DNA of 64,000 nucleotides from Pseudomonas sp. UBA5706 (GTDB lineage Bacteria; Pseudomonadota; Gammaproteobacteria; Pseudomonadales; Pseudomonadaceae), in contig NZ_DIHC01000046.1 in NCBI RefSeq assembly GCF_002419965.1, positions 134,764 through 198,763 on the forward strand, given 5' to 3'. The notes beneath the pieces are model-generated. The model worked only from the letters and a program-made list of their open reading frames with translations. It made no database searches and was not told the DNA's origin. Both the position numbers and the translations under genes were made by a program. Of the stretch, positions 19,712 through 28,040 are shown in pieces; the stretch's first letter is position 1, and each line of letters opens with the position of its first letter.

Positions 19712-20566
19712 ATGCATCGTGGACCTTCATTTCTGAAAACCTGTGCGTTCGTTCTGGCGGCAACAACGACGCTGGCTCTGATTACGACTGCGCAGGCAGC
19801 TGACAGCAAGCTCGACAGCGTATTGCAGCGGGGCCACCTGGTCGTCGGCACCGGCAGCACCAATGCCCCGTGGCACTTTCAGGGAGCAGATGGCAAATTG
19901 CAGGGCTTCGATATCGACATTGCGCGCATTGTCGCCAAGGGTCTGTTCAATGACCCGAACAAGGTCGAGTTCGTGGTTCAGTCCTCCGATGCGCGGATTC
20001 CCAATCTGCTGACCGACAAAGTCGATATGAGCTGTCAGTTCATCACCGTGACCGCCAGTCGCGCGCAACAGGTCGCTTTCACGCTGCCGTACTACCGCGA
20101 AGGCGTGGCGCTGCTGCTGCCTGCCAACAGCAAGTACAAGGAAATCGATGACCTGAAAGCGGCGGGCGATGGCATTACCGTGGCCGTGCTGCAGAACGTC
20201 TACGCCGAGGAACTGGTGCATCAGGCGCTGCCCAAGGCCAAGGTCGATCAATACGACAGCGTCGACCTGATGTACCAGGCGATCAACTCTGGCCGCGCCG
20301 ACACCGCGGCCACCGATCAGTCATCGGTCAAATACCTGCTGGTGCAGAATCCTGGCCGTTACCGTTCCCCGGCCTTCGCCTGGAGCCCGCAGACCTACGC
20401 CTGTGCGGTGAAGCGGGGCGATCAAGACTGGCTGAACTTCGTCAATACCGCGCTGCATGAGGCCATGACCGGCGTTGAATTCCCGGCCTATGCCGAGTCG
20501 TTCAAGAAGTGGTTCGGCGTCGATCTACCCACGCCGCAAATCGGTTTCCCCATGGAATACAAGTGA
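19712..20566 (+). CDS. Amino-acid ABC transporter substrate-binding protein
   Basis: The 284-residue protein has a cleavable signal peptide (MHRGPSFLKTCAFVLAATTT with AQAAD cleavage region) and the family 3 solute-binding fold: LVVGTGSTNAPWHFQGADGK, GFDIDIARIVAKGLF, and DMSCQFITVTASRAQQVAFT. It captures a polar amino acid or derivative in the periplasm. GGAG is placed well before the ATG at 19712. Two permease genes and an ATPase gene follow in the same direction, completing a polar amino-acid importer. Confidence 0.92.
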   Translation: MHRGPSFLKTCAFVLAATTTLALITTAQAADSKLDSVLQRGHLVVGTGSTNAPWHFQGADGKLQGFDIDIARIVAKGLFNDPNKVEFVVQSSDARIPNLLTDKVDMSCQFITVTASRAQQVAFTLPYYREGVALLLPANSKYKEIDDLKAAGDGITVAVLQNVYAEELVHQALPKAKVDQYDSVDLMYQAINSGRADTAATDQSSVKYLLVQNPGRYRSPAFAWSPQTYACAVKRGDQDWLNFVNTALHEAMTGVEFPAYAESFKKWFGVDLPTPQIGFPMEYK

Positions 20567-20630
20567 TACGTCCGGCCATTGAAAGGGCAGGGAAGTGCGT
20601 GTTGGCTTGCTGTCCCAGGTGTTACTGACC

Positions 20631-21293
20631 ATGAATTATCAGTTGAACTTTGCAGCGGTCTGGCGGGACTTTCCCAGTTTGCTGGCGGGGCTGGGATTGG
20701 GCCTCGAACTGGCCCTGATCTCCATCGCCATCGGCTGCGTGATCGGTCTGATGGCGGCGTTTGCCATGCTGTCCCGCTACCGCGGATTGCGTGTGGTGTC
20801 TTCGATTTATGTCACGGTGATCCGCAATACGCCGATTCTGGTGTTGATCCTGCTGATCTACTTCGCCTTGCCAGGCTTGGGCATTCGCCTGGACAAGATC
20901 GCTTCCTTCATCGTTACCCTGTCGCTGTATGCAGGGGCGTACCTGACCGAAGTGTTCCGCGCCGGTTTGCTGGGCATTCACAAGGGCCAGCGTGAAGCGG
21001 GGCTGGCCATCGGGCTGGGCGAGTGGCAGGTGCGGGCCTACATCATCGTGCCGGTGATGCTGCGCAATGTGCTGCCGGCGCTGTCGAACAACTTCATCTC
21101 GTTGTTCAAGGACACCTCGTTGGCCGCCGTCATCGCCGTGCCGGAACTGACGTACTACGCGCGCAAAATCAACGTCGAAAGCTATCGGGTGATCGAAACC
21201 TGGCTGGTGACCACAGCGTTGTATGTCGCGGCCTGTTACCTCATCGCCATGCTCTTGCGCTATCTCGAACAGCGCTTGGCGATTCGCCGCTAG
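20631..21293 (+). CDS. Amino-acid ABC transporter permease 1
   Basis: The 220-residue inner-membrane protein begins with a run of helices (LLAGLGLGLELALISIAIG) and contains the coupling loop GLAIGLGEWQVRAYIIVP that docks on the ATPase. VIRNTPILVLILL is the conserved HisM/GlnP-type signature. The ATG at 20631 gives the usual N-terminus; a GTG at 20595 is an alternative that adds 12 residues. It pairs with the permease encoded directly downstream. Confidence 0.9.
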   Translation: MNYQLNFAAVWRDFPSLLAGLGLGLELALISIAIGCVIGLMAAFAMLSRYRGLRVVSSIYVTVIRNTPILVLILLIYFALPGLGIRLDKIASFIVTLSLYAGAYLTEVFRAGLLGIHKGQREAGLAIGLGEWQVRAYIIVPVMLRNVLPALSNNFISLFKDTSLAAVIAVPELTYYARKINVESYRVIETWLVTTALYVAACYLIAMLLRYLEQRLAIRR

Positions 21294-21304
21294 GAGACCC
21301 GGAT

Positions 21305-21967
21305 ATGTATGAACAACCTACTTGGCTGCACGAAGTGTGGATCGCCCGCGAAGCGCTCTGGAACGGCTTTCTGACCAGCGTGCAGTGCGCAGGGCTGGCA
21401 ATCCTCTTCGGCACTGTGATTGGCGTGTTTGCCGGGTTGATCCTGACCTACGGCAAGCTGTGGACGCGCCTGCCGTTTCGCTGTTATGTCGACCTGATCC
21501 GCGGCACGCCGGTCTTCGTGCTGGTGCTGGCCTGCTTTTATATGGCCCCGGCCCTGGGCTGGCAGATCAGCGCATTCAATGCCGGCGCGTTGGGGCTGAC
21601 ACTGTTCTGCGGGTCCCACGTCGCGGAAATCGTCAGGGGCGCCTTGCAGGCGATTGCGCGAGGTCAGCTTGAGGCGGGCAAAGCCATCGGCCTGACGTTC
21701 AACCAGACACTGAGCTACGTGCTGCTGCCCCAGGCGTTGCGCCAGATCCTGCCAACCTGGGTCAATTCGTCCACCGAAATCGTCAAGGCCTCGACCTTGC
21801 TCTCGGTCATCGGCGTGGCCGAGTTGCTGCTTAGCACCCAGCAGGTGATCGCGCGCAATTTCATGACCCTGCAGTTTTACCTGTTCGCCGGGTTTCTTTT
21901 CTTCGTCATCAACTACGCCATTGAGCTTCTTGGACGGCAAATCGAAAAACGGGTGGCCTTGCCATGA
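21305..21967 (+). CDS. Amino-acid ABC transporter permease 2
   Basis: The 220-residue protein starts MYEQPTWLHEVWIAREAL and has the same helix layout as its partner, with LIRGTPVFVLVLACF and the coupling loop EAGKAIGLTFNQTLSYVLLP. GGAG lies just upstream of the ATG at 21305, 11 bases after the first permease gene. The stop overlaps the ATPase start by four bases (ATGA), which implies translational coupling. Confidence 0.91.
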   Translation: MYEQPTWLHEVWIAREALWNGFLTSVQCAGLAILFGTVIGVFAGLILTYGKLWTRLPFRCYVDLIRGTPVFVLVLACFYMAPALGWQISAFNAGALGLTLFCGSHVAEIVRGALQAIARGQLEAGKAIGLTFNQTLSYVLLPQALRQILPTWVNSSTEIVKASTLLSVIGVAELLLSTQQVIARNFMTLQFYLFAGFLFFVINYAIELLGRQIEKRVALP

Positions 21968-22755
21968 CACAGACTCAAACCGCGACCGCCGCTCCGGCCC
22001 TGCTGAGCATCGAAGGGCTGCATAAATCCTACGGCCCTGTAGAAGTGCTCAAGGGCGTGGACCTTGCAATGAACAAGGGCAACGTAGTGACGTTGATCGG
22101 GTCCAGCGGCTCGGGCAAGACCACATTGCTACGCTGTGTGAATCTGCTGGAAGAGTTTCAGGGCGGGCGCATTCGGCTGGAAGGTCAGGGCATCGGCTAC
22201 AGCGAGATCAATGGCAAGCGGGTACGCCATCCAGAGAAAGTCATCGCTCAGCACCGGGCCATGACCGGCATGGCGTTCCAGCAATTTAACCTGTTTCCCC
22301 ATCTGACGGCACTGCAGAACGTCACGCTGGGCCTGCTCAAGGTCAAAAAGCTGCCCAAGGATCAAGCGGTCGCCCTGGCCGAGAAGTGGCTGGAGCGGGT
22401 CGGTCTGCTGGAACGCCGTAATCATTACCCTGGCCAGCTTTCCGGTGGTCAGCAACAGCGGGTGGCGATCGCCCGCGCCATTGCCATGACCCCGAGCCTG
22501 ATGCTGTTCGACGAAGTCACCTCGGCACTGGACCCGGAACTGGTGGGCGAAGTGCTCAGCGTGATCAAGGGGCTGGCCGAAGAGGGCATGACCATGCTGC
22601 TGGTCACGCACGAAATGCGCTTTGCTTATGAAGTGTCCGATCAGATCGTATTCATGGACCAGGGGCGCATCGAAGAGCAAGGCCCACCCAAGATGCTGTT
22701 CGAGCAACCGAAGTCGGCTCGGCTGGCAGAATTCCTGAAGAACATTCGTTTCTAA
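21964..22755 (+). CDS. Amino-acid ABC transporter ATP-binding protein
   Basis: The 263-residue ATPase has Walker A GSSGSGKTT, a Q-loop in MAFQQFNLFPHL, the signature LSGGQQQRVAIARA, Walker B LMLFDEVTSALDPE and the H-loop (VTHEMRFA). It energises the importer formed with the two preceding permeases. The start codon overlaps the stop of the second permease gene. The RidA gene follows 23 bases later behind AAGGAG. Confidence 0.94.
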   Translation: MTQTQTATAAPALLSIEGLHKSYGPVEVLKGVDLAMNKGNVVTLIGSSGSGKTTLLRCVNLLEEFQGGRIRLEGQGIGYSEINGKRVRHPEKVIAQHRAMTGMAFQQFNLFPHLTALQNVTLGLLKVKKLPKDQAVALAEKWLERVGLLERRNHYPGQLSGGQQQRVAIARAIAMTPSLMLFDEVTSALDPELVGEVLSVIKGLAEEGMTMLLVTHEMRFAYEVSDQIVFMDQGRIEEQGPPKMLFEQPKSARLAEFLKNIRF

Positions 22756-22778
22756 CCGCTCAATCCAAGGAGATTTTT

Positions 22779-23165
22779 ATGAGCATTACTCGTTACGGCG
22801 CAGGTAGCACCGCAGGTGGCGGTCAGCCACGTCCTTTCGCCCGCGCTGTAGAGGCCGATGGCTGGCTGCATGTGTCCGGCCAGGTACCGGCGGAAAACGG
22901 TGAAATTATCAATGGCGGTATCGTCGAGCAGACCCACAAGACCCTGCAAAACCTGGTCGCCATTCTGACCGAGGCCGGTTACGGCCTGGAGGATGTCATC
23001 CGGGTGGGTGTCTGGCTGGAAGATCCGCGTGACTTCTGGAGCTTCAACAAGGTGTTCGGCGAGTACTTCAAGCCCGAGCATGCCCCGGCGCGGGCCTGTG
23101 TGCAGGCAAGCATGATGGTCGATTGCAAGGTCGAGATCGATTGCATCGCCTACAAGCAGAAGTAA
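22779..23165 (+). CDS. RidA-family enamine/imine deaminase
   Basis: The 128-residue protein has the trimeric YjgF/RidA fold, with arginine-bearing RVGVWLEDPRDFW and the C-terminal motif HAPARACVQASMMVDCKVEID. RidA proteins hydrolyse reactive 2-aminoacrylate-type enamines released by PLP-dependent dehydratases. A dehydratase-like PLP enzyme is encoded two genes downstream, so the placement makes functional sense: uptake, deamination and quenching of the enamine product. That substrate link is inference. Confidence 0.9.
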   Translation: MSITRYGAGSTAGGGQPRPFARAVEADGWLHVSGQVPAENGEIINGGIVEQTHKTLQNLVAILTEAGYGLEDVIRVGVWLEDPRDFWSFNKVFGEYFKPEHAPARACVQASMMVDCKVEIDCIAYKQK

Positions 23166-23180
23166 GCCGCGACACACTTT

Positions 23181-23235
23181 CAAGCTGCGGGCTGAGCGTG
23201 TTGATACGGCGCTTGCAGCTCGGTACTTGCAGCTG
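23181..23235. repeat. TTGCAGCT-rich short repeats
   Basis: TTGCAGCT occurs at 23213 and again at 23227, preceded by CAAGCTGC at 23181 in inverse orientation. Such GCAAGCTGC-like stretches are common intergenic repeats in pseudomonads and could fold into a hairpin between ridA and the IclR gene. Confidence 0.35.
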
Positions 23236-23304
23236 GAAACTGGCGCTTCTTTCAAGGCCAGGGGTGCGTTATGCACCCGCGCCGCTTATCTCGGAACAGA
23301 TCCT

Positions 23305-24069
23305 ATGACCGAAGACACCATCAAACGCCGTGCCCGAGGTCTGGACCGGGCGTTCGATATTCTCGATTTCCTCAAGGAAAAGGGTACGCCGTTGCGCCCG
23401 AACGAAATCGCCAGTGGCATCGGCAGTCCGAAATCGACGGTGTATGAATTGGTAAGTTCGTTGTTGGAGCGGCGCATTCTTGAAGCCGTCGGCAAGGACG
23501 GTCATGTCTATCTGGGGCGTCAGCTGTACTTCCTCGGGCAGGCCCATCTGCGTCACTTCGACTTCACCCGTGAAGCCGAAGTGAGCTTGGTCCAGATCGT
23601 CGAGCAAACTCGCGAGACCGCGCAGATGTGCCTGCTCAACGGCCGTAAATACACGGTCGCGTTGATGAAGGAAGGGGCTCGGCATTTCCGCATCTCTTCG
23701 GACATCGGCGAGGACGCGCCCATCCCGTGGACGGCGTCCGGTCGCCTGCTGCTGGGGCATCTCAGCGATCAGCAGATCATCGACCTGATCGACCCTGAAG
23801 ACTTCATTCTCCCGGATGGCACACACCTGCCGCTTGAGACCTTCCTAAGCGAAATCCGCAAGGCCCACGAAGAAGGCTTCTTCTCTTTCAACAGCATCGC
23901 CGATACCTTCACCCATTGCTTCGCAGCGCCTGTGAAGGACAGGCAAGGCGTGTGCATTGCCACCTTGTGCATCGTTGCGCCCCGGGCCGACGCCACCGCG
24001 CACTACGACGACTACCGGCGCGTGTTGATCGACAGTGCCAATGGCCTTGCGCGGCGGGTCAACGATTAA
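23305..24069 (+). CDS. IclR-family transcriptional regulator
   Basis: The 254-residue protein has an N-terminal winged helix (RAFDILDFLKEKGTPLRPNE, then IASGIGSPKSTVYELVSSLL) and a C-terminal effector domain (TRETAQMCLLNGRKYTVAL, IPWTASGRLLLGH). It most likely controls the importer-dehydratase-kinase block in which it lies, acting at the palindrome near 19669. The ATG at 23305 is preferred; a frame from 23227 would add 26 residues encoded by the intergenic repeat. Confidence 0.9.
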   Translation: MTEDTIKRRARGLDRAFDILDFLKEKGTPLRPNEIASGIGSPKSTVYELVSSLLERRILEAVGKDGHVYLGRQLYFLGQAHLRHFDFTREAEVSLVQIVEQTRETAQMCLLNGRKYTVALMKEGARHFRISSDIGEDAPIPWTASGRLLLGHLSDQQIIDLIDPEDFILPDGTHLPLETFLSEIRKAHEEGFFSFNSIADTFTHCFAAPVKDRQGVCIATLCIVAPRADATAHYDDYRRVLIDSANGLARRVND

Positions 24070-24134
24070 GCGGTTTGTCATCCGCCGCCGAACACGTATC
24101 AAACACAAGACAACAAGCATTCTGGAGAACGGAC

Positions 24135-25340
24135 ATGACCACGGTCACAGTTGAAAAGGGCGCCGCCAACCCCGGCGATCAATTGGTAAGGGATGTCAGC
24201 CTGCCGGCGCTGGTGATTCATGACAAGGCGCTAAGACACAATCTGCGCTGGATGCAGACGTTCGTCAGCGACAGCGGCGCGGAACTGGCGCCCCACGGCA
24301 AAACGAGCATGGTTCCGGCATTGTTTCAGCGTCAGCTGCAGCAGGGCGCCTGGGGCATGACCCTGGCAACCGCCACCCAGACCCGCGCCGCTTACGCTCA
24401 TGGCGTGCGCCGGGTACTGATGGCCAACCAACTGGTCGGCGCGCCGAACATGGCGATCATCGCTGACATGCTCGGCGACTCAATGTTCGACTTCCACTGC
24501 ATGGTCGATCACCCGGACAACGTCCAGGCGTTGGGCGAGTTTTTCGCTGTCCGTGGCCTGCACCTGAACGTGATGATCGAATACGGCGTGGTCGGCGGCC
24601 GCTGCGGTTGCCGCACCGAGGCTGAAGTCATGGCCCTGGCTGACGCCATCGCTGCGCAGCCAGCGCTGAAGCTGACCGGTATCGAAGGCTATGAAGGCGT
24701 GATCCATGGCGATCAGGCGGTCAGTGGCATTCGTCAGTTCGCGGCCTCTCTGGTGCGTCTGGCGGTGACGCTGCAAGATAAGGGCGCATTCGCACTGAAG
24801 CGCCCGATCGTGACGGCATCCGGTTCTGCCTGGTATGACCTGATTGCCGAAGAGTTCGACAAGCAACAGGTCCGTGAGCGGTTTCTGAGCGTGCTGCGCC
24901 CTGGCAGCTACGTGGTGCACGATCACGGGATCTACAAGGACGCGCAATGCTGCGTGCTGGATCGCCGCCATGACCTCAGCGACGGCCTGCAACCGGCCAT
25001 GGAAGTCTGGGCCCATGTGCAATCAATGCCGGAACCGGGTTTTGCGGTCATCGCCCTGGGCAAGCGCGACGTGGCGTTCGATGCCGGCATGCCGAACCCG
25101 ATCAAGCGCTACAAGGCCGGGGTGGTACCGGCTCAAGGCGACGATGTCAGTGCCTGCAAGGTCACGGCGGTGATGGACCAGCATGCGTTCATGAGCGTGG
25201 CGCCGGGCTGCGAATTGAAAGTCGGCGACATCATCTCCTTTGGCACGTCGCACCCTTGCCTGACCTTCGACAAATGGCGCACGGGCTGTCTGGTCGGTGA
25301 TGATCTGAGTGTTATTGAATCCTTTGCGACATTCTTCTGA
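24135..25340 (+). CDS. PLP-dependent D-serine/D-threonine dehydratase-like enzyme
   Basis: The 401-residue protein is a fold-type III PLP enzyme of the alanine-racemase N-terminal class. Lys56 in APHGKTSMVP is the expected Schiff-base residue. The C-terminal domain ends with SHPCLTFDKWR, whose His-x-Cys pair matches the zinc ligands of eukaryotic-type D-serine dehydratase; D-threonine aldolase is the closest other family. It should convert a D-hydroxy amino acid to a keto acid, or cleave it. The ATG at 24135 follows GGAG. The sugar-kinase gene begins 12 bases after it. Confidence 0.82.
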   Translation: MTTVTVEKGAANPGDQLVRDVSLPALVIHDKALRHNLRWMQTFVSDSGAELAPHGKTSMVPALFQRQLQQGAWGMTLATATQTRAAYAHGVRRVLMANQLVGAPNMAIIADMLGDSMFDFHCMVDHPDNVQALGEFFAVRGLHLNVMIEYGVVGGRCGCRTEAEVMALADAIAAQPALKLTGIEGYEGVIHGDQAVSGIRQFAASLVRLAVTLQDKGAFALKRPIVTASGSAWYDLIAEEFDKQQVRERFLSVLRPGSYVVHDHGIYKDAQCCVLDRRHDLSDGLQPAMEVWAHVQSMPEPGFAVIALGKRDVAFDAGMPNPIKRYKAGVVPAQGDDVSACKVTAVMDQHAFMSVAPGCELKVGDIISFGTSHPCLTFDKWRTGCLVGDDLSVIESFATFF

Positions 25341-25352
25341 CTGGAGTCTGTG

Positions 25353-26294
25353 ATGAGTGAGCTGGTCAGTCACAGTCATCCCCGGGTTGCCTTGATCGGC
25401 GAATGCATGATCGAGTTGCAGCAGCACGCCAACGGCGCGCTCAAGCAAAGTTTCGGCGGCGACACGCTGAACACAGCGGTGTACCTGTCGCGCCTGCTCG
25501 GCTCGGCGTCCCAGGTGGATTACGTCACGGCGTTGGGCGACGACAGTTTCAGTGACGCGATGTGCGCGATCTGGGCCAGCGAGGGGATTGGCCTGAGTCG
25601 TGTGCAGCGCCTGCCGGGGCGTTTGCCAGGCTTGTATTGCATTCAGACCGACGCCAACGGCGAGCGGCGCTTCCTGTATTGGCGCAATGAAGCGGCGGTG
25701 CGTGAGTGTTTCACCACGCCGTCCGCCGAGCCAATTCTGGCGGCTCTGCCGGACTATGACGTGTTGTATTTCAGCGGCATTACCTTGGCGGTGCTTGGCG
25801 AAGTGGGGCGCGCGCGGCTGTTATCAAGCCTTGGGGATGCACGCGATCGTGGCGCGCGAGTAGTGTTCGACAATAACTATCGGCCACGACTCTGGCGCAG
25901 CGTCGAGCAGGCCCGACAGGCTTATCGAGCGGTGATGCATGAAGTGGATGTGGTACTGCTCACTGAAGACGATGAGCAGGCCTTGTTCGGCTACGCCGAC
26001 GCTGAGCAGATCATCACGGCCTATCGGGACCTTGGCATTGCCGAAGTGGTGATCAAGCGCGGTGCGCAAAGTTGCCTGGTTTGTGCGGGCAATCAACGTT
26101 ATGAAGTGGCCGCGCAGCCCGTTCAAAACGTCATCGATACCACGGCGGCGGGGGACTCGTTCAGCGCGGCGTATCTGGCGTGGCGCTTGCGTGGCGGCAG
26201 CCCCGAAGATGCGGCGGCGTCCGGGCACCGACTGGCGAGCCTGGTGATTCAGCATCCAGGCGCGTTGATCCCGCGCAGTGTGATGCCGGCTTGA
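25353..26294 (+). CDS. PfkB-family sugar kinase (2-keto-3-deoxygluconate kinase-like)
   Basis: The 313-residue kinase has the N-terminal GECMIELQQ strand, the substrate lid region SFGGDTLNTAVYLSRLLG and the C-terminal signature DTTAAGDSFSAAYLAW containing the catalytic aspartate and anion hole. These features are closest to KdgK-type 2-dehydro-3-deoxygluconokinases. In this operon it may phosphorylate a keto-deoxy acid formed after deamination of an amino sugar acid or hydroxy amino acid; the actual substrate is unknown. The ATG at 25353 is preferred over GTG at 25350. Confidence 0.85.
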   Translation: MSELVSHSHPRVALIGECMIELQQHANGALKQSFGGDTLNTAVYLSRLLGSASQVDYVTALGDDSFSDAMCAIWASEGIGLSRVQRLPGRLPGLYCIQTDANGERRFLYWRNEAAVRECFTTPSAEPILAALPDYDVLYFSGITLAVLGEVGRARLLSSLGDARDRGARVVFDNNYRPRLWRSVEQARQAYRAVMHEVDVVLLTEDDEQALFGYADAEQIITAYRDLGIAEVVIKRGAQSCLVCAGNQRYEVAAQPVQNVIDTTAAGDSFSAAYLAWRLRGGSPEDAAASGHRLASLVIQHPGALIPRSVMPA

Positions 26295-26343
26295 GGTACA
26301 GGCCCGTTATTTGCTCTTTGCGAGAATGATGGGCGCGATGGCA

Positions 26344-26619
26344 TCAATCCCGATAGAACACCTGCACCAGGTGATAGCCGAACTTGCTCTTCACCGGCCC
26401 ATGCACCGTGCGCAGGGGCTTTTTGAAAATGATCTGGTCAATCGCGCCGACCATCTGTCCCGGACGGACTTCGCCCAGATCGCCGCCGCGCTTGCCGGAC
26501 GGGCAGGTGGAGTACTTCCTGGCCAGCACATCGAAGGCTTCACCCTTGGCGATGCGCTGCTTGAGCTGTTCGGCCTCATCAAGGGTCTTGACCAGAATAT
26601 GGCGGGCTTGAGCTTTCAT
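26344..26619 (-). CDS. Parvulin-type peptidyl-prolyl isomerase 1
   Basis: The 91-residue protein is a minimal PpiC parvulin: ARHILVKTLDEAEQL, the YSTCPSGKRGGDLGEV motif and C-terminal FGYHLVQVF. It has no signal peptide and acts in the cytoplasm. The start at 26619 follows GAGGCG; a longer frame from 26652 adds 11 hydrophobic residues. A second parvulin of the same layout is encoded at 33922. It converges with the sugar-kinase gene. Confidence 0.9.
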   Translation of the reverse strand: MKAQARHILVKTLDEAEQLKQRIAKGEAFDVLARKYSTCPSGKRGGDLGEVRPGQMVGAIDQIIFKKPLRTVHGPVKSKFGYHLVQVFYRD

Positions 26620-26807
26620 GATGAAAATCGCCTCGATAAAAAAGCCGCGCATTATGCCCTTGCCCGGCGATTTCAGGTAATTTCCTTCACCTTGGTCGGA
26701 CGAGCGTAGCGCTGCTGCCTAGCCTTGCGCCGAACGTTGCTAATGCGTGAAGGTCGCACACAGTGGTGACCTGCAGTCTTCTTAAACCTTTATGTGCGGT
26801 GTGAATT

Positions 26808-27974
26808 ATGGATTTCCCGGCGTTGTTGAAGGTTCTGGCCACCCAGGACGGATCGGACCTCTACCTTTCCACCGGTGCGCCGCCTTGCGCCAAGTTCAAC
26901 GGTGTGCTCAAGCCGCTCGGTACCGAAGCGTTCAAGCCCGGCGATGTCGCGCTGATCGCCCAGGGCATCATGGACGCCGAGCAGCGTCAGGACTTCGAGC
27001 GCGAGCTGGAAATGAACCTGGCGCTTTCCCTGTCGGGCATTGGCCGGTTCCGAATCAACATCTTCAAGCAGCGCAACGAAGTGTCCATCGTGGCACGTAA
27101 CATCAAGCTCGATATCCCAAGGTTCGAGGACCTGCACCTGCCGCCGGTGCTGCTTGACGTAATCATGGAAAAACACGGTCTGGTGCTGTTCGTCGGCGCC
27201 ACCGGTTCAGGCAAGTCCACCTCGCTGGCGGCCTTGATCGACCACCGCAACCGCCACGCCAGCGGGCACATCATCACCATTGAAGACCCGGTAGAGTTCA
27301 TCCACAAACACAAAAAATCGATCATTAACCAGCGTGAGGTCGGGGTCGATACCCGCAGCTTTCACGCGGCGTTGAAAAACACCCTGCGCCAGGCCCCGGA
27401 CGTGATCCTGATCGGAGAAATCCGCGATCGCGAAACCATGGAACATGCCTTGGCCTTCGCCGATACCGGGCACCTGGCCATCTCGACCCTGCACGCCAAC
27501 AACGCCAACCAGGCACTGGATCGCATCATCAATTTCTTCCCCGAGGAGCGTCGTGCACAGCTGCTGCATGATCTTGGCAACAACCTCAAGGCGTTCGTGT
27601 CCCAGCGCCTGGTGAAAACCACCGACGGCAAGCGCCGGGCGGCGGTGGAAGTGATGCTGGGTACGCCAACCATTCGTGATTTGATCCACCGCAATGAGCT
27701 GACCGAACTCAAGGGGATTATGGAGAAGTCCACCAACCTGGGCATGCAGACCTTCGACAACGCGCTTTACGACCTGGCGGTGGAGGGGGCGATCACCGAG
27801 GAAGAGGCGCTGAAGAATGCCGACTCGGCGAACAACGTGCGCCTGCGCCTGAAGCTGCATGATGAGGGCGGCCTTGCCGCAATCAGCACGCCACCTGCCG
27901 CGCCACAGCCGGCCGCACAGGTGGATGTCAAGGACTGGGGGCTGGTGGATGAACGGGACGAGCCGGGCGCTTGA
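26808..27974 (+). CDS. PilT/PilU-family type IV pilus retraction ATPase
   Basis: The 388-residue hexameric ATPase has an N-terminal PAS-like domain (DGSDLYLSTGAPPCAKFNG), Walker A GATGSGKST, the Asp box, Walker B VILIGEIRDRETME and the His box (STLHANN). The C-terminal region (TIRDLIHRNELTELKGIMEK) corresponds to the AIRNLIRE element of PilT in a diverged form. It is closer to PilU in its start and long C-terminal tail. It stands alone, away from other pilus genes. Confidence 0.88.
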   Translation: MDFPALLKVLATQDGSDLYLSTGAPPCAKFNGVLKPLGTEAFKPGDVALIAQGIMDAEQRQDFERELEMNLALSLSGIGRFRINIFKQRNEVSIVARNIKLDIPRFEDLHLPPVLLDVIMEKHGLVLFVGATGSGKSTSLAALIDHRNRHASGHIITIEDPVEFIHKHKKSIINQREVGVDTRSFHAALKNTLRQAPDVILIGEIRDRETMEHALAFADTGHLAISTLHANNANQALDRIINFFPEERRAQLLHDLGNNLKAFVSQRLVKTTDGKRRAAVEVMLGTPTIRDLIHRNELTELKGIMEKSTNLGMQTFDNALYDLAVEGAITEEEALKNADSANNVRLRLKLHDEGGLAAISTPPAAPQPAAQVDVKDWGLVDERDEPGA

Positions 27975-28040
27975 TTAACTGTGCGTCTGTGCGTGGGTCA
28001 CCTTCGGTAAACCCGCTGGATGGGCGGTTGGAGCGCACGC

